This document shows, one piece after another, positions 46,630-57,435 of a DNA stretch of 64,000 nucleotides. Both the position numbers and the translations under genes were made by a program. The DNA comes from Gossypium raimondii (lineage: Eukaryota; Streptophyta; Magnoliopsida; Malvales; Malvaceae). The notes below the pieces were generated by a model, which worked only from the letters and a program-made list of their open reading frames with translations, did not search any database and was not told the DNA's origin. Location: the NCBI RefSeq assembly GCF_025698545.1, contig NC_068573.1, forward strand, positions 5,523,001 to 5,587,000. Reading direction: 5' to 3'. The stretch's first letter is position 1; every line of letters begins with the position of its first letter.

Positions 46630-46668
46630 CACTATATAACTTTACAGTTTCTCTCTTTATATATACAC
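46630..46668 (+). promoter_or_regulatory. Core promoter region of the ABCB19 gene
   Basis: Two TATA-like words lie here: CTATATAAC (46632-46640) and TTTATATATACAC (46657-46669). The following leader is C/T-rich, as often just after plant start sites. I infer transcription from about 46,665-46,700, giving a 5' UTR of about 320-350 bases. The exact start cannot be told from sequence. Confidence 0.5.
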
Positions 46669-46687
46669 TCATTCAAGCGCTCTTTTT

Positions 46688-46792
46688 ATGCTGCTTTGCC
46701 CTTTACTTTTCCTCATTTTTTCCCCTTCTCTTCACCTTAGTTCTCGAACTCATAAACTCACAAACGACATTGTCAGGTTTTCGAGACCTTGA
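46688..46792 (+). other. Upstream ORF in the ABCB19 leader (34 codons)
   Basis: ATG at 46688, stop TGA at 46790-46792, if the leader begins at or before 46,688. A second tiny uORF (ATG 46901 to TGA 46930, nine codons) follows. Either could lower translation of the main frame. The longer ORF 46611-46988 begins upstream of the TATA words and is not considered transcribed. Confidence 0.35.
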
Positions 46793-46870
46793 AAAAGGGA
46801 AGAAAGATAAAGAAGCAAAAAAAGGGTCTTTACTCTTTAGATCTCTCGTTCTTCTTTCACCCTTAAGAGA

Positions 46871-46898
46871 TCTTCTTTCTTTCTTTCTTTCTTTCTTT
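46871..46898 (+). repeat. (CTTT)n microsatellite in the ABCB19 5' UTR
   Basis: About six repeats of CTTT directly precede the second uORF. Pyrimidine-rich leader repeats are common in plant genes and are length-variable. Confidence 0.85.
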
Positions 46899-47014
46899 CA
46901 ATGGCTATTCTTCAACTCAGTTGCTTTTGAATCAAACTCAACTCACCTCAACTCAATTCATCCAACCTCTTCCTTTCTTCTTCTTTAGCTTTGGTTTTTT
47001 GAGTTTACAAAAAA

Positions 47015-50000
47015 ATGGCTGAACCAACTGAAACAAAAGCAGTCCCTGAAGCAGAAAAGAAGAAAGAACAAAGCTTGCCATTTTACCAACTTTTCACTTT
47101 TGCTGACAAATATGATTATTTGTTGATGATCACTGGTAGCTTAGGAGCTATCATCCATGGTTCTTCAATGCCTGTTTTCTTCTTATTATTTGGTGAAATG
47201 GTTAATGGCTTTGGCAAAAACCAATCTGATTTGCCCAAAATGACTCATGAAGTTGCCAAGGTTCACTTTTTTTTTTAAAACCAAGAATTTTACCAACTTT
47301 TTTTAGATCTAAGATCTGTTAACTTTCTTTTTTTCTCCTTGTTTGATGCAGTATGCACTCTATTTTGTGTATCTTGGTCTTATTGTCTGCCTATCATCAT
47401 ATGCAGGTATATAATTTTTTTTCTTCCCTTTTTGTTTTAAATGTATGCAAATCTTTGATAGGAATGGATGCATCATGGTTCACAAGTGACTCGTGCAGTG
47501 TAGTAGCCCTGTTTAAACCAAAACGGACCGATGGGTGCGTGCCCACATGGTCTTAAAAGCCTGTCTCTTTGTCCTTTTGTTTTTCTTCACTTGTCAATCT
47601 TAACACCCTTTTACCAAAGATCCTCACTTTCAATTATATTTTAATATTCAACATTATCTTCTTCTATAGTCCCATCTCTTTCACTGTAACAAGTAAATTT
47701 TTTTCGATTTTACAGAGATTGCATGTTGGATGTACACTGGGGAAAGACAAGTGAGCACATTGAGAAAGAAGTATTTGGAAGCTGTTTTGAAACAAGATGT
47801 TGGGTTCTTTGACACCGATGCAAGAACTGGGGATATTGTTTTTAGTGTTTCCACTGATACTCTACTTGTTCAAGATGCCATCAGTGAGAAGGTAGCTTCT
47901 ATTTTTCTCTTTAATTGTTTCATTTGCTAATCTGGGTTTATTGGGGACAGTTTGGATGAAATAAGGTTTTTCTTTGAGAGTTTTAAGGATAGATCACATA
48001 GTTCGTTAATGGTTTGTTTTGTTTGAAATTTTAGGTAGGGAACTTTATACATTATCTGTCAACATTCTTGGCTGGTTTAGTAGTTGGTTTTGTGTCAGCA
48101 TGGAGGTTAGCCTTACTGAGTGTGGCAGTGATCCCTGGAATTGCCTTTGCCGGCGGCTTATACGCGTATACGTTGACCGGCCTCACTTCGAAGAGCCGGG
48201 AATCCTATGCGAATGCCGGCATAATTGCCGAGCAGGTGAGCATGTTTTGATTGTGTTGTGGATTATAAACTACTTGTCTACATGTTTCGATTGTCCCATA
48301 CTACAATGTAAGGCTTTTGTCTAAGTAATTAATATCATCAACAGGCCATCGCACAAGTTCGTACCGTGTACTCATATGTTGGCGAGAGTAAGGCCCTTAA
48401 TTCTTATTCAGATGCAATACAGAACACACTTAAACTCGGATACAAGGCTGGAATGGCTAAGGGTTTAGGGCTCGGGTGCACTTATGGCATTGCTTGTATG
48501 TCTTGGGCGCTTGTTTTCTGGTACGCTGGTGTTTTCATCCGGAATGGACAGAGCGATGGCGGCAAGGCATTTACAGCTATTTTCTCAGCCATTGTTGGTG
48601 GCATGTAAGATCTTAAGCTCATGTTATCTTCTTGTTAGACGCCATTAAAGAGTAAGCTTTACCGGAGATTATATTGTTCGAAAAAAATTTACTATTGCAG
48701 GAGTTTGGGTCAGTCATTTTCAAATCTCGGGGCATTTAGTAAAGGAAAAGCAGCTGGTTACAAACTGATGGAGATTATCAACCAAAAACCCTCCATAATT
48801 CAAGACCATTTGGACGGGAAAGTACTGGAGGAAGTTAATGGCAATATAGAATTCAAGGAAGTGACTTTCAGCTACCCATCGAGACCGGATGTTATCATCT
48901 TTAGCAATTTCTCGATTTTCTTTCCAGCAGGAAAGACAATTGCAGTTGTTGGTGGTAGCGGCTCTGGGAAGAGTACTGTCGTCTCTCTGATAGAGAGGTT
49001 CTATGATCCTAACCAGGGTAATCAAGAGACTTCTGTCGTGTTTGAAAAATGAAAATGTTTTCTCCTCGGATTTTAGAGCTCATGTTTATGTTTTTTGTTT
49101 TGGCTAAACAGGGCAGGTTTTGTTGGATAATGTTGACATAAAGACACTGCAACTTAAATGGTTACGTGATCAGATTGGACTGGTAAATCAAGAACCTGCT
49201 CTCTTTGCGACTACCATCCTTGAGAACATACTATATGGAAAACCCGAGGCAACAATGGATGAAGTGGAAGCTGCTGCTTGTGCTGCAAATGCTCACAGCT
49301 TTATTACCCTACTCCCTAATGGATATAACACTCAGGTTGGTCTCCTCAAGTTTAAGAATCTAGTCGAAATTTGAATTTGTATTTCTGTATTAATTTGTCT
49401 CGAAATTCAGGTGGGAGAACGAGGAGTCCAACTCTCTGGTGGCCAAAAACAAAGAATTGCGATTGCTAGAGCCATGTTGAAGAATCCAAAGATCTTGCTC
49501 CTTGATGAAGCAACAAGCGCACTCGATGCAGGCTCCGAGAGTATTGTTCAGGAAGCTCTTGACCGGCTAATGGTCGGGAGAACAACTGTAGTTGTTGCTC
49601 ATCGACTCTCCACCATAAGGAATGTTGATTCGATAGCTGTTATACAACAAGGGCAAGTTGTTGAGACTGGAACACATGAAGAGTTGATTGCAAAGGCAGG
49701 GGCGTATGCTTCGTTAATCAGATTCCAAGAAATGGTGGGAAATAGAGACTTTGCTAATCCATCAACTCGCCGATCACGTTCAACACGTCTAAGTCATTCA
49801 CTGTCAACTAAGTCCTTAAGCCTCCGGTCTGGCAGTTTGCGAAACTTGAGCTATTCTTACAGTACCGGTGCTGATGGCCGGATAGAGATGATATCAAATG
49901 CTGAAACGGAACGTAAAAACCCAGCACCGGATGGCTATTTCTGCCGGCTTCTCAAGCTAAATGCTCCCGAATGGCCCTATTCAATCATGGGAGCCGTTGG

Positions 50001-52612
50001 TTCCGTGCTTTCTGGTTTTATAGGACCAACTTTTGCCATTGTGATGAGCAATATGATCGAAGTCTTTTACTATACAAACCCTACCTCTATGGAAAGAAAG
50101 ACAAAAGAATACGTTTTCATCTACATCGGAGCTGGTCTATATGCTGTCGTTGCGTATTTGATTCAACATTATTTCTTCAGTATTATGGGAGAAAACCTCA
50201 CAACACGAGTGAGGCGGATGATGCTTGGAGGTATATATATTTTCAACTACAAGTCCCCTTTCCATTGCCTATCTTTTATTAATTTTTTGGTGTTTTTCTT
50301 CTCAACTCAGCAATTCTAAGGAATGAAGTCGGATGGTTTGACGAGGAAGAGCACAATTCAAGCCTTCTTGCAGCCAAATTGGCAACCGATGCAGCCGACG
50401 TAAAATCCGCGATAGCTGAAAGGATCTCTGTGATACTACAAAACATGACTTCACTTCTCACTTCATTCATTGTTGCCTTCATAGTCGAATGGAGGGTCTC
50501 TCTTCTCATCCTCGGTACCTTCCCTCTTCTAGTCCTCGCAAACTTCGCTCAGGTAAAAATAATCTCACACATTGATTCCATTACACCATTTTTGACCTAT
50601 ATACGTCCACTAGGGGGTCATATGGGTTATTATAAAAAAATCCAACATGGCTCATCTCCATTTCACTGCACATGCTTCCTCCAAGTTTGATGCATCTATT
50701 TTTATGTATATATATAATATAATATTGACATTACCCCAATGAATATAATCAGGGGTGAATAAAATAATCAAGATTCCATACTTCTGAGAAAGTGTTCTTG
50801 CTATAGCAGTAGCTCAGTTTCTCGAGGTTATAAACTATTATATATATTTTGCCCTTGGTTGTATTCCCTTAAGTCAAAATTTCAAACTTTGTGTAGTTTC
50901 TCTCACATTTTTAAATATATGTATATAAATAATTCACCGACACTGCAATATTACAGTGTAAATCAGTTTTTGTTTAATGGCTTCTGAGTTTTTTTTCCTT
51001 GGAACCTGAGCTTTTGTTGTATAGCAGATACCACCAAATATACATGATATAGTTTCAAGAGATTCTTGCCCCGTGATCATTTATATAATTCATCATCTTT
51101 TTATGTATTTTTTAGGTTTTTTTAAAAAAAATCTTTTGTTCTGTTTTTTTATACAGTGTGTCAGTGTTTTTTGACAGTAGAACAGTGTTTTATGGCAGTG
51201 CCAAATAGTAAGAAAATTTCCATGTAAATAATATGTGTAGGATTTTGCATATTTACTGACATTTTCACCTTAACAAACCTTTTCCGACGCTGTAAAATTC
51301 GAAAAGCGAAAATTATGTATGTCCGTGGCCGTATGCATGTTCAAGACCGAGTAATGTAGATATTTGTACAGTACAATTGATTCTGTTTTATTTTGCCCTG
51401 CAGCAACTTTCACTCAAAGGGTTTGCTGGTGACACGGCGAAGGCGCATGCAAAGACAAGCATGATTGCAGGTGAAGGTGTAAGCAATATTCGAACGGTTG
51501 CAGCATTCAATGCACAGAACAAGATCCTTTCACTGTTTTGCTACGAACTCCGAGTTCCGCAGATGCAAAGCCTTCGTCGCAGCCAAACATCGGGTCTCCT
51601 TTTTGGCTTGTCTCAGCTCGCACTTTATGCTTCAGAAGCTCTCATACTCTGGTATGGAGCTCACCTTGTTAGCGAAGGTGTTTCAACCTTCTCTAAGGTG
51701 ATTAAGGTTTTTGTGGTATTGGTGGTTACTGCAAATTCTGTGGCGGAAACTGTTAGTCTCGCTCCTGAGATCGTTAGGGGTGGTGAAGCTGTTGGTTCAG
51801 TGTTCTCAATTCTAGATCGTTCAACTAGGATTGACCCAGATGATCCAGAGGCAGAACCGGTTGAAACAATTCGTGGAGAAATTGAACTCCGTCATGTTGA
51901 TTTTGCATATCCTTCGCGACCTGATGTTAGTGTGTTTAAAGACCTTAACCTTCGAATCCGTGCTGGCCAAAGCCAAGCACTTGTTGGAGCTAGTGGCTCT
52001 GGCAAGAGTTCAGTCATTGCATTGATTGAACGATTCTACGATCCAACAGCCGGAAAGGTTATGATCAATGGAAAAGATATCCGGAGATTGAACTTGAAGT
52101 CTCTTAGGCTTAAAATCGGATTGGTACAACAAGAACCAGCCCTCTTTGCTGCCAGCATTTTCGATAATATCGCTTATGGAAAAGAAGGAGCAACCGAAGC
52201 TGAAGTAATCGAAGCAGCTCGAGCAGCTAACGTGCACGGTTTCGTTAGTGCGTTGCCTGATGGTTACAAAACACCCGTTGGTGAGAGAGGCGTTCAACTC
52301 TCCGGAGGTCAAAAACAAAGAATCGCCATCGCAAGGGCTGTACTTAAGGACCCAACAATATTACTACTCGATGAAGCCACCAGTGCACTCGACGCAGAAT
52401 CAGAATGCGTGCTACAAGAAGCACTCGAAAGGCTCATGAGGGGCCGCACGACGGTACTTGTGGCTCACCGTCTCTCGACAATAAGAAACGTCGACAGTAT
52501 TGGAGTAGTACAAGACGGGCGAATCGTAGAACAAGGCAGCCATTCCGAATTGATTAGCCGACCGGAAGGAGCTTATTCTAGGCTCTTGCAACTGCAACAC
52601 CATCACATATGA
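47015..52612 (+). CDS. ABCB19: ABC transporter B family, ABCB19 orthologue (auxin/brassinosteroid exporter)
   Basis: Ten exons join to 3,750 bases, 1,249 residues: 47015-47260, 47352-47406, 47716-47891, 48035-48235, 48345-48604, 48701-49017, 49112-49335, 49411-50230, 50311-50552, 51404-52612. All introns are GT-AG and all phases agree. The layout is full-size TMD1-NBD1-TMD2-NBD2. NBD1 has Walker [10 protein letters not shown] (K403), LSGGQ 501-505 and Walker B ending D525-E526. NBD2 has Walker [10 protein letters not shown] (K1048), LSGGQ 1146-1150 and Walker B D1170-E1171. The Ser/Arg-rich linker [20 protein letters not shown] follows NBD1. Sequence recalled for Arabidopsis ABCB19 (1,252 residues) agrees along the whole length, including the N-terminal [16 protein letters not shown]19 is a plasma-membrane exporter of auxin, more recently also assigned brassinosteroid export. 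No lesion is visible, so the gene looks functional. Confidence 0.95.
50553..51403 (+). other. Long last intron (851 bp) of ABCB19
   Basis: It lies between FANFAQ (exon 9) and QLSLKG (exon 10), with donor GTAAAAAT and acceptor TTTGCCCTGCAG. It is an order of magnitude longer than most other introns in the gene (75-309 bp), and contains two near-identical words around 'cagtgt...tttttg' (about 51,155-51,200). No ORF, MITE end or RNA was recognised. Confidence 0.85.
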
Positions 52613-53021
52613 AAGTTTTTATTTTTTATTTTAATTGAATCAACATGGGCTTGTTGGGTGGTATAATTATGTTTGGGACCCTTTAACCTCTTATGTTTTT
52701 CATATTTTCCTTTTTTGAATGATGATAGTTGTAGATATTGTTAAAGTGGAGACTGTATCTTTGGGTTCTACTGCCCCATTTCCAATGGGGTTTCCAATGT
52801 TAAATTATTGATATCTATGGTGCATAACATAAGTCCCTTTTTTTTTTTCTTGTAATTGGTTTTTATATAATATTATAAAGCGCAAACTCTAGACACCACT
52901 TTTTTCTTATTTGCATGTGCCTGCTGGTACTGTTCTGTTCTAGATGAGGGCATCTCTTTTTATCCAACCATGTTACTCATATTCAATTACCTAATAGTAT
53001 GTATCTTTTATTCATGACTTA
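52613..53021 (+). other. 3' UTR and terminator region of ABCB19
   Basis: This is T-rich, non-repetitive sequence after the stop. It contains a TTGTTGGG/TTTGGG-rich stretch and poly-T tracts; an exact polyadenylation site is not clear, with weak AATAAA-like words only (for example 'atattataaag' near 52,868). A 3' UTR of about 200-300 bases is likely. Confidence 0.5.
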
Positions 53022-53735
53022 AATTTGGTAATTATTTTTATATTTGGGGCGTCAACTTCTTTTCTTAAATTTAGTAATTGTTCTTATATCGGGTCTTATT
53101 TAGTAATTATTCTCAGGGTTTAAATTCTTTTTTGTCCAAAGTTAGCCTTTGATATTTTTTGAAAATCTAAAGTTCGAACCTTGGGTAAAACTACCATGGA
53201 GGCCTCTGTATTAGGAGGTAGATTACATTTTGCCCCCTCTACTTAAAAAATGGGCAAATTAGTCCCTATACTTTAGATCAAAGAGAAAATTAATCCTTTC
53301 TGTTAAAATTTCATCCAATTGTACTATTAAAAATTAGTATAGCTGGTGGAATATCTAGATAGTTACATGTGATGAGCCATATGTACATCATGCTAACGTA
53401 CAGAGACCGGTTTTTAACAGTAGAAATGGATGGAGTTTTTTTAAATAGAATGACCGATTTACTCTTTAATCTAACGTAAAAGGACTAATTTGCCCTTTTT
53501 TTTAGTATAGGAGACTAAATGCAATCTTATTTCTAGTATAGAAGCCTATATGATACTTTTACTAACATCAATGTGGGCACAATTACTAAGTTTAAGGACT
53601 AACTTAGACAAAAATATGTTCAGGCCTCAATATAAAAATAACTGTCAAATTTAAATATTACCTTAAAAAAAAATTCAAACTCAAATATGAAAATAATTGA
53701 CAATTTAGATACTAAATAGTGATTTAACACTAAAA
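53022..53735. mobile_element. Inverted subrepeat element interrupted by a family X MITE
   Basis: The left arm (53,022-53,195) has repeated words of the type 'ggtaattatttttatatttg' and 'agtaattgttcttatatcgg'. The right arm (53,570-53,735) carries their reverse complements ('caatataaaaataactgtca', 'aaatatgaaaataattgaca'). The MITE at 53220-53527 sits between them. Confidence 0.6.
53220..53527. mobile_element. MITE, family X, full-length reference copy (308 bp)
   Basis: The terminal arms are inverted: the left reads AGATTACATTTTGCCCCCTC...GGGCAAATTAGTCC, and the right end read backwards gives AGATTGCATTTAGTCTCCTA...GGGCAAATTAGTCC. Arms are about 75 bp with few differences. There is no coding capacity. 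At least four further copies or fragments occur in the window (29,829; 31,087; 46,300; about 55,199). Confidence 0.85.
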
Positions 53736-54124
53736 AAGGACAAACATATTCATGGAATGAAATCATTGTTAAAGCAAAAAACATATTTGGTGTAAAGTTG
53801 AAGTCTAAGCTGCAACTATGAGCAAGTTATTGAGTGCATGCACCAGTAAATGTAGGGTACCCTACTTGAATTCTTGAGTGTTTTTTTCTTTTTGGTTTTG
53901 TTTTTCAAAAGTCACCATCTCCATATTTCTTGAAAAATGCAAAATAAAGCATGTGTAAGCTTCTACCATCTGAATGATTATAGATTTCACTAAAAGGTCC
54001 ATTTTCTGTACTTGCATCTGTCACAAAGTTGAAAAATAAATAAAAACCAAGTAAATTTCGAGGGAGTTGGCCCCCCCTATGCAACACTAACTTTCACCCT
54101 TCATAAATATTGAGATTGTAGGGT
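53736..54124. other. Intergenic, no gene seen
   Basis: Mixed AT-rich sequence. The minus ORF 53905-54087 has no recognisable family. Confidence 0.45.
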
Positions 54125-54562
54125 AAATAAAAAGAGTTTAAATCACTATCAGGTTTGAATTTGATAATTTTTCTTATATTTTGGTTTAAATGTTTATTTG
54201 ATTCACGTTAGGTATTGAATTTGATAATTGTTCTTATATTAAGGTTTGAACTTTCTTTTATTCAAATTAAGCCTCAAACTTAGCAATTATTCTCATATTA
54301 GGGTTTGATTTTTTTTTTGGTCTAAGTTAGTTCTTGAAAACCCTGAAGTTCAAGCTTCAATATGGGAATAACTGTCAAGTTTAGGCTCCAATATAAAAAC
54401 AACTGTCAAGTTCAAGGACTAATTTGGACAAAAAAAAGTTCAATCCCTAATGTAGGACCATTTGCCTAATTTATGTCTCAATGTGAGAATAATTGCTAAA
54501 TTCAAGGCCCAACTTGAACCAAATGAAAATTTAAGTCCCAATGTAAGAAATATTGTTAAGTT
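54125..54562. repeat. Second inverted subrepeat array of the 53-kb type
   Basis: Three to four plus-oriented units (about 54,147-54,330: 'tttgataattgttcttatat', 'tagcaattattctcatatta') are followed by inverted units (about 54,350-54,560: 'aatatgggaataactgtcaa', 'aatgtgagaataattgctaa'). Same family as the arms at 53,022-53,735. ORFs 54440-54769 (minus) and 54462-54671 (plus) are by-products. Confidence 0.6.
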
Positions 54563-55198
54563 CAGCCCTTTAAGAAAAAAAAAGATAAAAAAGCAATCAA
54601 TCAAAGGCCTGGCAAAGGACACATATAATGGAGGAGGGTTTTTCAGTTCTCTGAGTCTGAATCTGAAATGAAAAAGAAAAATCAACCCACCATGGAAAAA
54701 CAGTGGGGTGGGGTCATATATTTGATTCAGATTTGGCAGTGATGAATGATGATGATGCATCGCTGTCAAACATTTTCATATATGGTTGCCTTGCCTTTCA
54801 TCATACATACATACATACATGCATACATGACCTGCAATGTTTCACATTGTGCTGCATGATAAACATCACGTATATTTTGCCATCTCAAACAATTCAATGC
54901 AGTATTGTGTATAGATTCTTTGAGGGGGTCCTCTTTGAAAGACTTTTTAACAGTGCTTTAAAAAACCTGGTGATGTATTATGGTCTACAAATGTTGACTA
55001 CTGCTAGTTATATTGTCTGATATAGCTTGAGTTGAACCCCATCAATGTTTCCCCCATTCAGGTCCCTGTTTATATCATTTTGTTTTCTTTTTGGCCAATA
55101 TGAAAAGGATTAATGGAATTTTCTTTCCTCTCAAGTTGGCAAAGATCACTGATGTGGGGGCCTATCTGTCAACCCTTTTAACTCATTCTTTTAAATAA
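54563..55198. other. Intergenic with a CATA microsatellite
   Basis: A (CATA)n run with one interruption lies at about 54,799-54,828. The plus ORF 54703-55020 overlaps it and has no recognisable family. Composition is less AT-biased at 54,600-55,100, but no gene was identified. Confidence 0.4.
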
Positions 55199-55375
55199 AA
55201 TTACTGCATTTTCCCGTATTTTTTTAAAAAAATAGATAAATTAATCTTTGTACATCAGACAAACGAGCAAATTAATCCATATACATCAACATGAGGTATA
55301 TGTATAATGTTATGTGTAATTGTTTAGTTATTCTGCCAACTTAAGAATAGAAATGGATTAAATTTTTAATAAACC
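55199..55375. mobile_element. MITE, family X, degenerate fragment
   Basis: Contains 'agataaattaatctttgtac', 'catgaggtatatgtataatg' and 'agaatagaaatggatt' in the order of the full-length copy. Both termini are decayed. Confidence 0.5.
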
Positions 55376-55837
55376 TGAATTACTAAACTCACTGACTACC
55401 CATCAACATTCAAAGTCCAAAAGCCTCATCATTAATGGCTCAAAATCAGTGAGTTTAGTCAAGAAAAAAAGAAAAGAAAATGATTGAGGGTTCTACACAC
55501 TTGGTAATGTTCACCAGTTATTACAATGATGATTCCCAAATAGAAGTGGAGAGAAAGGTTTTGTTAACATTTAAAGCAACAATATCTGAAAACCATGAGG
55601 TTAGTATTATTAGAATAAAAGCAAATCTCATCTTAAAAGATTAGAAGTGAAACCAACCAAATCCCATGTTTTATCAATCACAGACAAGACTCTTATATTC
55701 CTAATTTTGTTTGTTACCATTATTTGATTAAATGGTCCAATATTGATAATTGCCTGTCTCTTTGTGTATATATTTTTAAAATTTTCTTATACATGGATAT
55801 TCTTTCTTGATATTTTCGTATATTATAATAGTATAAT
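55376..55837. other. Intergenic, no gene seen
   Basis: No ORF or repeat of note. Confidence 0.45.
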
Positions 55838-56335
55838 GATAAATTTAGCCTTTAGTGTTTATATTTTTTTGGTCAATTTGATCATTCTTAATTTTTTTTA
55901 ACTAAATTTAGCCCTAACCCTTTTAAAAATAGTTGTATTTGATCATCAATCTTTCAAAAAGACTCGAAATGTTGTTTTCTTACAGAAACTATTGGCTTAA
56001 ACGTTAAATTTTTAAACATGGTAGCCCACATGACACTCCATGTGTATTTTTTTTGAATTTTTGTGGACCTTTTATTTTATTTTGAATATTTTTATAATTT
56101 TGAAATTATTTGTTGGTGTGACACATAAAACAAATAGTGTCATGTTAGCATGAAGTATTCGTAAACTAACACATGGGTTGCCACGCAACATTGTTAAAAA
56201 TAATAACTTTTTAGTCAACATTTTCATTAAAAACACGATTTGACTTTTTTTAAAAGGTTGAATATCAAATTTAGCTCAAAAAAGAAATAAGAACTAAATT
56301 AACAAAAGATATTTTGATGATTAAAAAGTATAGTT
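55838..56335. mobile_element. Inverted-repeat DNA element, about 0.5 kb
   Basis: Left arm phrases 'taaatttagcctttagtgtt' and 'cctaacccttttaaaaatag', with 'cacatgacactccatgtgta' further in, are mirrored on the right ('aaaggttgaatatcaaattt' and 'aactaacacatgggttgcca' read backwards). Divergence is substantial and borders approximate. Confidence 0.55.
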
Positions 56336-56568
56336 AATATTTTAAATAAGTTTATTTATAAATTTTAATTAAAAATATAAAAGAGTAAACATTTTTACAA
56401 ATTTATATATAAAATTAGATTTTATTACCATTTCTCTAATTAAGCTAATGACAGATTAATTTGTGTATATCAAAATTTTGTATTGTGGTATTTGATGGTT
56501 TAGTTTTGAATTCTTGTCAAAGTGATGGGTCAGGTCCTAGACATCAACTGGATCAAACCAGCCCAAGT

Positions 56569-56599
<31 letters not shown>

Positions 56600-57435
56600 T
56601 TAATCAATTTCTGATTCAACATTTAAAAATACAATTTCATCAATTTATTTCGATTAATACTTTTGTTATTGTAACAATAAAGAGAGATGAGTTCGAACGT
56701 GTTTAAGTATAATTTTTCTCTAATTATAAGAGTTCGAGAGAAATTATAGATAGTCTCCCACTTCAACAGGTCACTGTGAGTCGGGCTCCGACCATAACAT
56801 AATCGAAAAATTCAATATGTACTCCTACAAGTAAAGGGAGTTCAAATAGATATTGGTTGTGTTTGAAAGGCTCTGAATCGATCGACAAGCCTAAGCCCAA
56901 TATCTTGATTTCGAATGGCAATGCACCGCGGACCCATATATATATCGTCTGCTAATACACGACCAATTAATATTTGAATAAAAATTGTTTCCAGAAGCGT
57001 CCTCTTTTGAGGACTCGGTGCCACAATCTGTTCTGCGTACAACAATGTGTTGAAATAAGTATTGTATAAAAAAACATAAATTTATTTATCATATTCAATT
57101 TAATTAAGAAATTTCATTTCTAATTTAGTTTTACCTAAATAAAATCCAATTAAAGACGAAAGTCCAACCAAGTAGGTTATATGGGCTAAGCCTAGCCTTC
57201 TACCCTAACTTAGTTATGGGACCAAACTGGTCTCAGCCATGGGTTTAGCCTATTGTGAACTCACTCCACACTAGTCCAACCCAGATCCCCAAGCCTTATA
57301 ATGTTTCTTAAATTTAGGGGATGTTTAATAAATTATTGAATTTTTTTTATTTTCAATGAAATGATATTTTCTTAAATGTATTTGGTAATTTTATTAAATA
57401 TTTTTTAAAAATTTAAATAAAATAAGTAGTTAGAT
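56336..57435. other. Intergenic with a TA microsatellite and a SINE-like fragment
   Basis: (TA)n at 56,578-56,599. A SINE-like piece at about 56,640-56,755 (GAGTTCGAACGTG resembles a B box). The stretch 56,750-57,050 has mixed composition with several CG sites and a minus ORF (56842-57045) that reads TE-like but cannot be assigned. No gene. Confidence 0.4.

Noticed and set aside
46611..46988. A 125-codon ORF just upstream of ABCB19
   Set aside because: It starts before the TATA candidates, is pyrimidine-rich low complexity, and spans the CTTT microsatellite; treated as leader/promoter sequence.
54440..55020. ORFs of 105-109 codons
   Set aside because: One is derived from inverted subrepeat units and the other crosses a CATA microsatellite; no family recognised.
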